39,682 nt of DNA, from the NCBI GenBank assembly GCA_046292345.1, contig JBKBRC010000025.1, positions 1 to 39,682 on the forward strand, given 5' to 3'. Of the stretch, positions 38,514 through 39,682 are shown piece after piece. Under the pieces are notes generated by a model. That model was given only the letters and a program-made list of their open reading frames with translations, searched no databases and was not told where the DNA came from. Every line of letters begins with the position of its first letter. Positions within the stretch are counted from its first letter, which is position 1. Made by a program: the position numbers and the translations under genes. This DNA comes from JBKBRC01 sp046292345. Its GTDB lineage: Bacteria; Bacteroidota; Rhodothermia; Rhodothermales; Rubricoccaceae.

Positions 38514-39580
38514 CTACCGCAATGACCCGCCCCGCCAATGGCGCCGCGATCTCGCCCCAGCTCTCCGGCGGCGCACTCAAGACCCTCGAGCAGTTCATCA
38601 TCGAACGGCAGGCCGACACCCCGGGCTCGACAGGGCAGTTCTCGCGCCTGCTCCGCGACATCGCGCTCGCCTCCAAGATCGTCGACCGCGACGTGCGGAA
38701 GGCCGGCCTGGTGGACATCTTCGGGGACTCGGGCGAGGTGAACGTGCAGGGCGAGGTGCAGAAAAAGCTCGACGTGCTCGCGCACGAGGAGTTTGTGCGC
38801 GCGCTCCGCCGTGGCGGCGAGGTCTGCCTGATCGGCTCCGAGGAGCACGCCGAGGCCATCCCGCTCCAGTTTGAAGACTGCTCGGGCAAATACATTGTCC
38901 TCTTCGACCCGCTCGACGGCTCCTCGAACGTGGACGTAAACGTGTCCATCGGCACCATCTTCTCGATCTACAAAGTCCCCGAAAACCACGTCGGGCCGGT
39001 CAGCGTCGAGCAGGCGCTCCAGCCCGGGCGCCGGCAGGTCGGCGCCGGCTACGTCGTCTACGGCTCCTCGACGATGCTCGTCTACACGACCGGCAACGGC
39101 GTCAACGGCTTCACGCTCGATCCGTCCATCGGCGAGTTCTTGCTTTCGCACCCAGGCATCCGCACGCCCGAGATGGGCCGCATGTACTCGATCAACGAGG
39201 GCAACTACCACTCGTGGGACGAGGGCCTCAAGCGCTACATCAAGTGGATGCAGGAAGAGGTGCCGGACGACCAGCCGCCGCGCCCCTACACGACGCGCTA
39301 CATCGGCTCGTTCGTGGCGGACTTCCACCGCAACCTCATCAAGGGGGGCATCTACATCTACCCGGCCAACACGCGCGACTCCGAGGGCAAGCTGCGCCTG
39401 ATGTACGAGGCCAACCCGATGGCCATGATCGTGGAGCAGGCCGGCGGGCTCGCCTCGACGGGTAAGGGGCCGATTCTGGACGTGCAGCCGCGCGCGCTTC
39501 ACCAGCGCATCCCCGTCTTCATCGGCAGCCGCCGCATGGTGGAGCAGGCCGAGGCCTTCCTCCGCGGCGAGCCCCGCTGA
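38507..39580 (+). CDS. fbp: Class I fructose-1,6-bisphosphatase
   Basis: The 357-residue enzyme removes the 1-phosphate from fructose 1,6-bisphosphate in gluconeogenesis. LIGSEEHAEA contains metal-binding glutamates, and YIVLFDPLDGSSNVDVNVSI is the family signature. GYVVYGSSTMLVYTTGNGVN, YIGSFVADFHRNLIKGGIYI, LRLMYEANPMAMIVEQAGG and HQRIPVFIGSRRMVEQAEAF follow in the normal order. The ATG of the second copy of a duplicated start is used; an ATG five codons on (MTRPANGAA, 38522) is also possible. A strong hairpin lies 52 nt past the stop. With TpiA nearby, it supports an active gluconeogenic lower pathway. Confidence 0.97.
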   Translation: MQATAMTRPANGAAISPQLSGGALKTLEQFIIERQADTPGSTGQFSRLLRDIALASKIVDRDVRKAGLVDIFGDSGEVNVQGEVQKKLDVLAHEEFVRALRRGGEVCLIGSEEHAEAIPLQFEDCSGKYIVLFDPLDGSSNVDVNVSIGTIFSIYKVPENHVGPVSVEQALQPGRRQVGAGYVVYGSSTMLVYTTGNGVNGFTLDPSIGEFLLSHPGIRTPEMGRMYSINEGNYHSWDEGLKRYIKWMQEEVPDDQPPRPYTTRYIGSFVADFHRNLIKGGIYIYPANTRDSEGKLRLMYEANPMAMIVEQAGGLASTGKGPILDVQPRALHQRIPVFIGSRRMVEQAEAFLRGEPR

Positions 39581-39631
39581 GGCGCCTCCGAGCGGCCCTG
39601 CGGCACCTGCGGCGCGGGCATCTGAAAGCGA

Positions 39632-39667
39632 AAGCGCCGGCCGCTTCCGAGGAAACGGCCGGCGCTT
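39632..39667. terminator. Strong hairpin after fbp (possibly bidirectional)
   Basis: A perfect 12-bp stem (39632-39643, aagcgccggccg, with 39656-39667, cggccggcgctt) encloses a 12-nt loop. The 5' side is preceded by A-rich aaagcg, but no T-tract follows the 3' arm. The window ends 15 nt later, so the next gene cannot be seen. Confidence 0.65.
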
Positions 39668-39682
39668 CGCGTCTGGCGACCC

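Overview
This 39.7 kb window is a gene-dense stretch of a bacterial chromosome with very high G+C (about 70% or more by eye). Several things point to Bacteroidota/Rhodothermota, most likely a marine Rubricoccaceae- or Rhodothermus-like organism: uppS-bamA-skp-skp in a row, a member of the Bacteroidota family usually mislabelled 'asparagine synthetase B', a GH3-beta-lactamase fusion, an ACT-domain malic enzyme, and a recurrent TAnnTT(T/C/G)(C/G) element before start codons that resembles the Bacteroidota sigma-A -7 box (TAnnTTTG). This placement rests on gene content and motifs; no 16S gene is present. No prophage, insertion sequence, CRISPR array or rRNA was seen.

Layout. 1-3742: the 3' end of an unknown repeat-containing gene faces a minus-strand group (PiT-like permease, CPXCG zinc protein, ACT-malic enzyme, DinB-like protein). 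3843-10207: mostly plus strand, with the methylmalonyl-CoA mutase large subunit, a LEA14-like lipoprotein, tRNA-Arg(CCU), two tandem paralogous membrane proteins of unknown function, MsrA, a DUF411 copper-type lipoprotein (minus) and a class I glutamine amidotransferase. 10129-17103: a minus-strand run reading TPR protein, AsnB-like family protein, acyl-CoA thioesterase, small outer-membrane protein, mutase B12-binding subunit, RmlD-like reductase and YheT-like hydrolase. 17270-24850: an envelope block of dxr, rseP, uppS, bamA and two skp/ompH genes. 24945-29675: panB, surE, bcp, gatB and tpiA. 29741-36134: minus strand, with a cysteine-less FmdB-like protein, the GH3-beta-lactamase fusion, a small lipoprotein, a histone-deacetylase-like amidohydrolase and an HD phosphohydrolase. 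36246-39580: polysaccharide deacetylase, TIGR04282-type transferase and fbp, closed by a strong hairpin.

How the genes fit together. The plus-strand block supplies isoprenoid carrier precursors (Dxr), the carrier lipid (UppS), stress-protease control (RseP) and outer-membrane protein assembly (BamA, Skp). Central carbon metabolism is represented by malic enzyme, the split B12-dependent mutase (propionate/methylmalonyl route), TpiA and Fbp.

The most unusual structural signal is a set of short perfect or near-perfect tandem duplications (periods 10-17, and 30/31) concentrated at gene ends. Several contain the stop codon itself, so TGA is repeated two to five times. One array with a 13-nt period puts TGA in all three frames. 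In tpiA and the YheT-like gene, similar arrays appear to have changed the protein C-terminus. No wholly new multi-gene system could be demonstrated. The best candidates for unexplored biology are the tandem membrane pair at 6552-8071, the stop-codon repeat arrays, and the AsnB-like family protein at 13839-15101.
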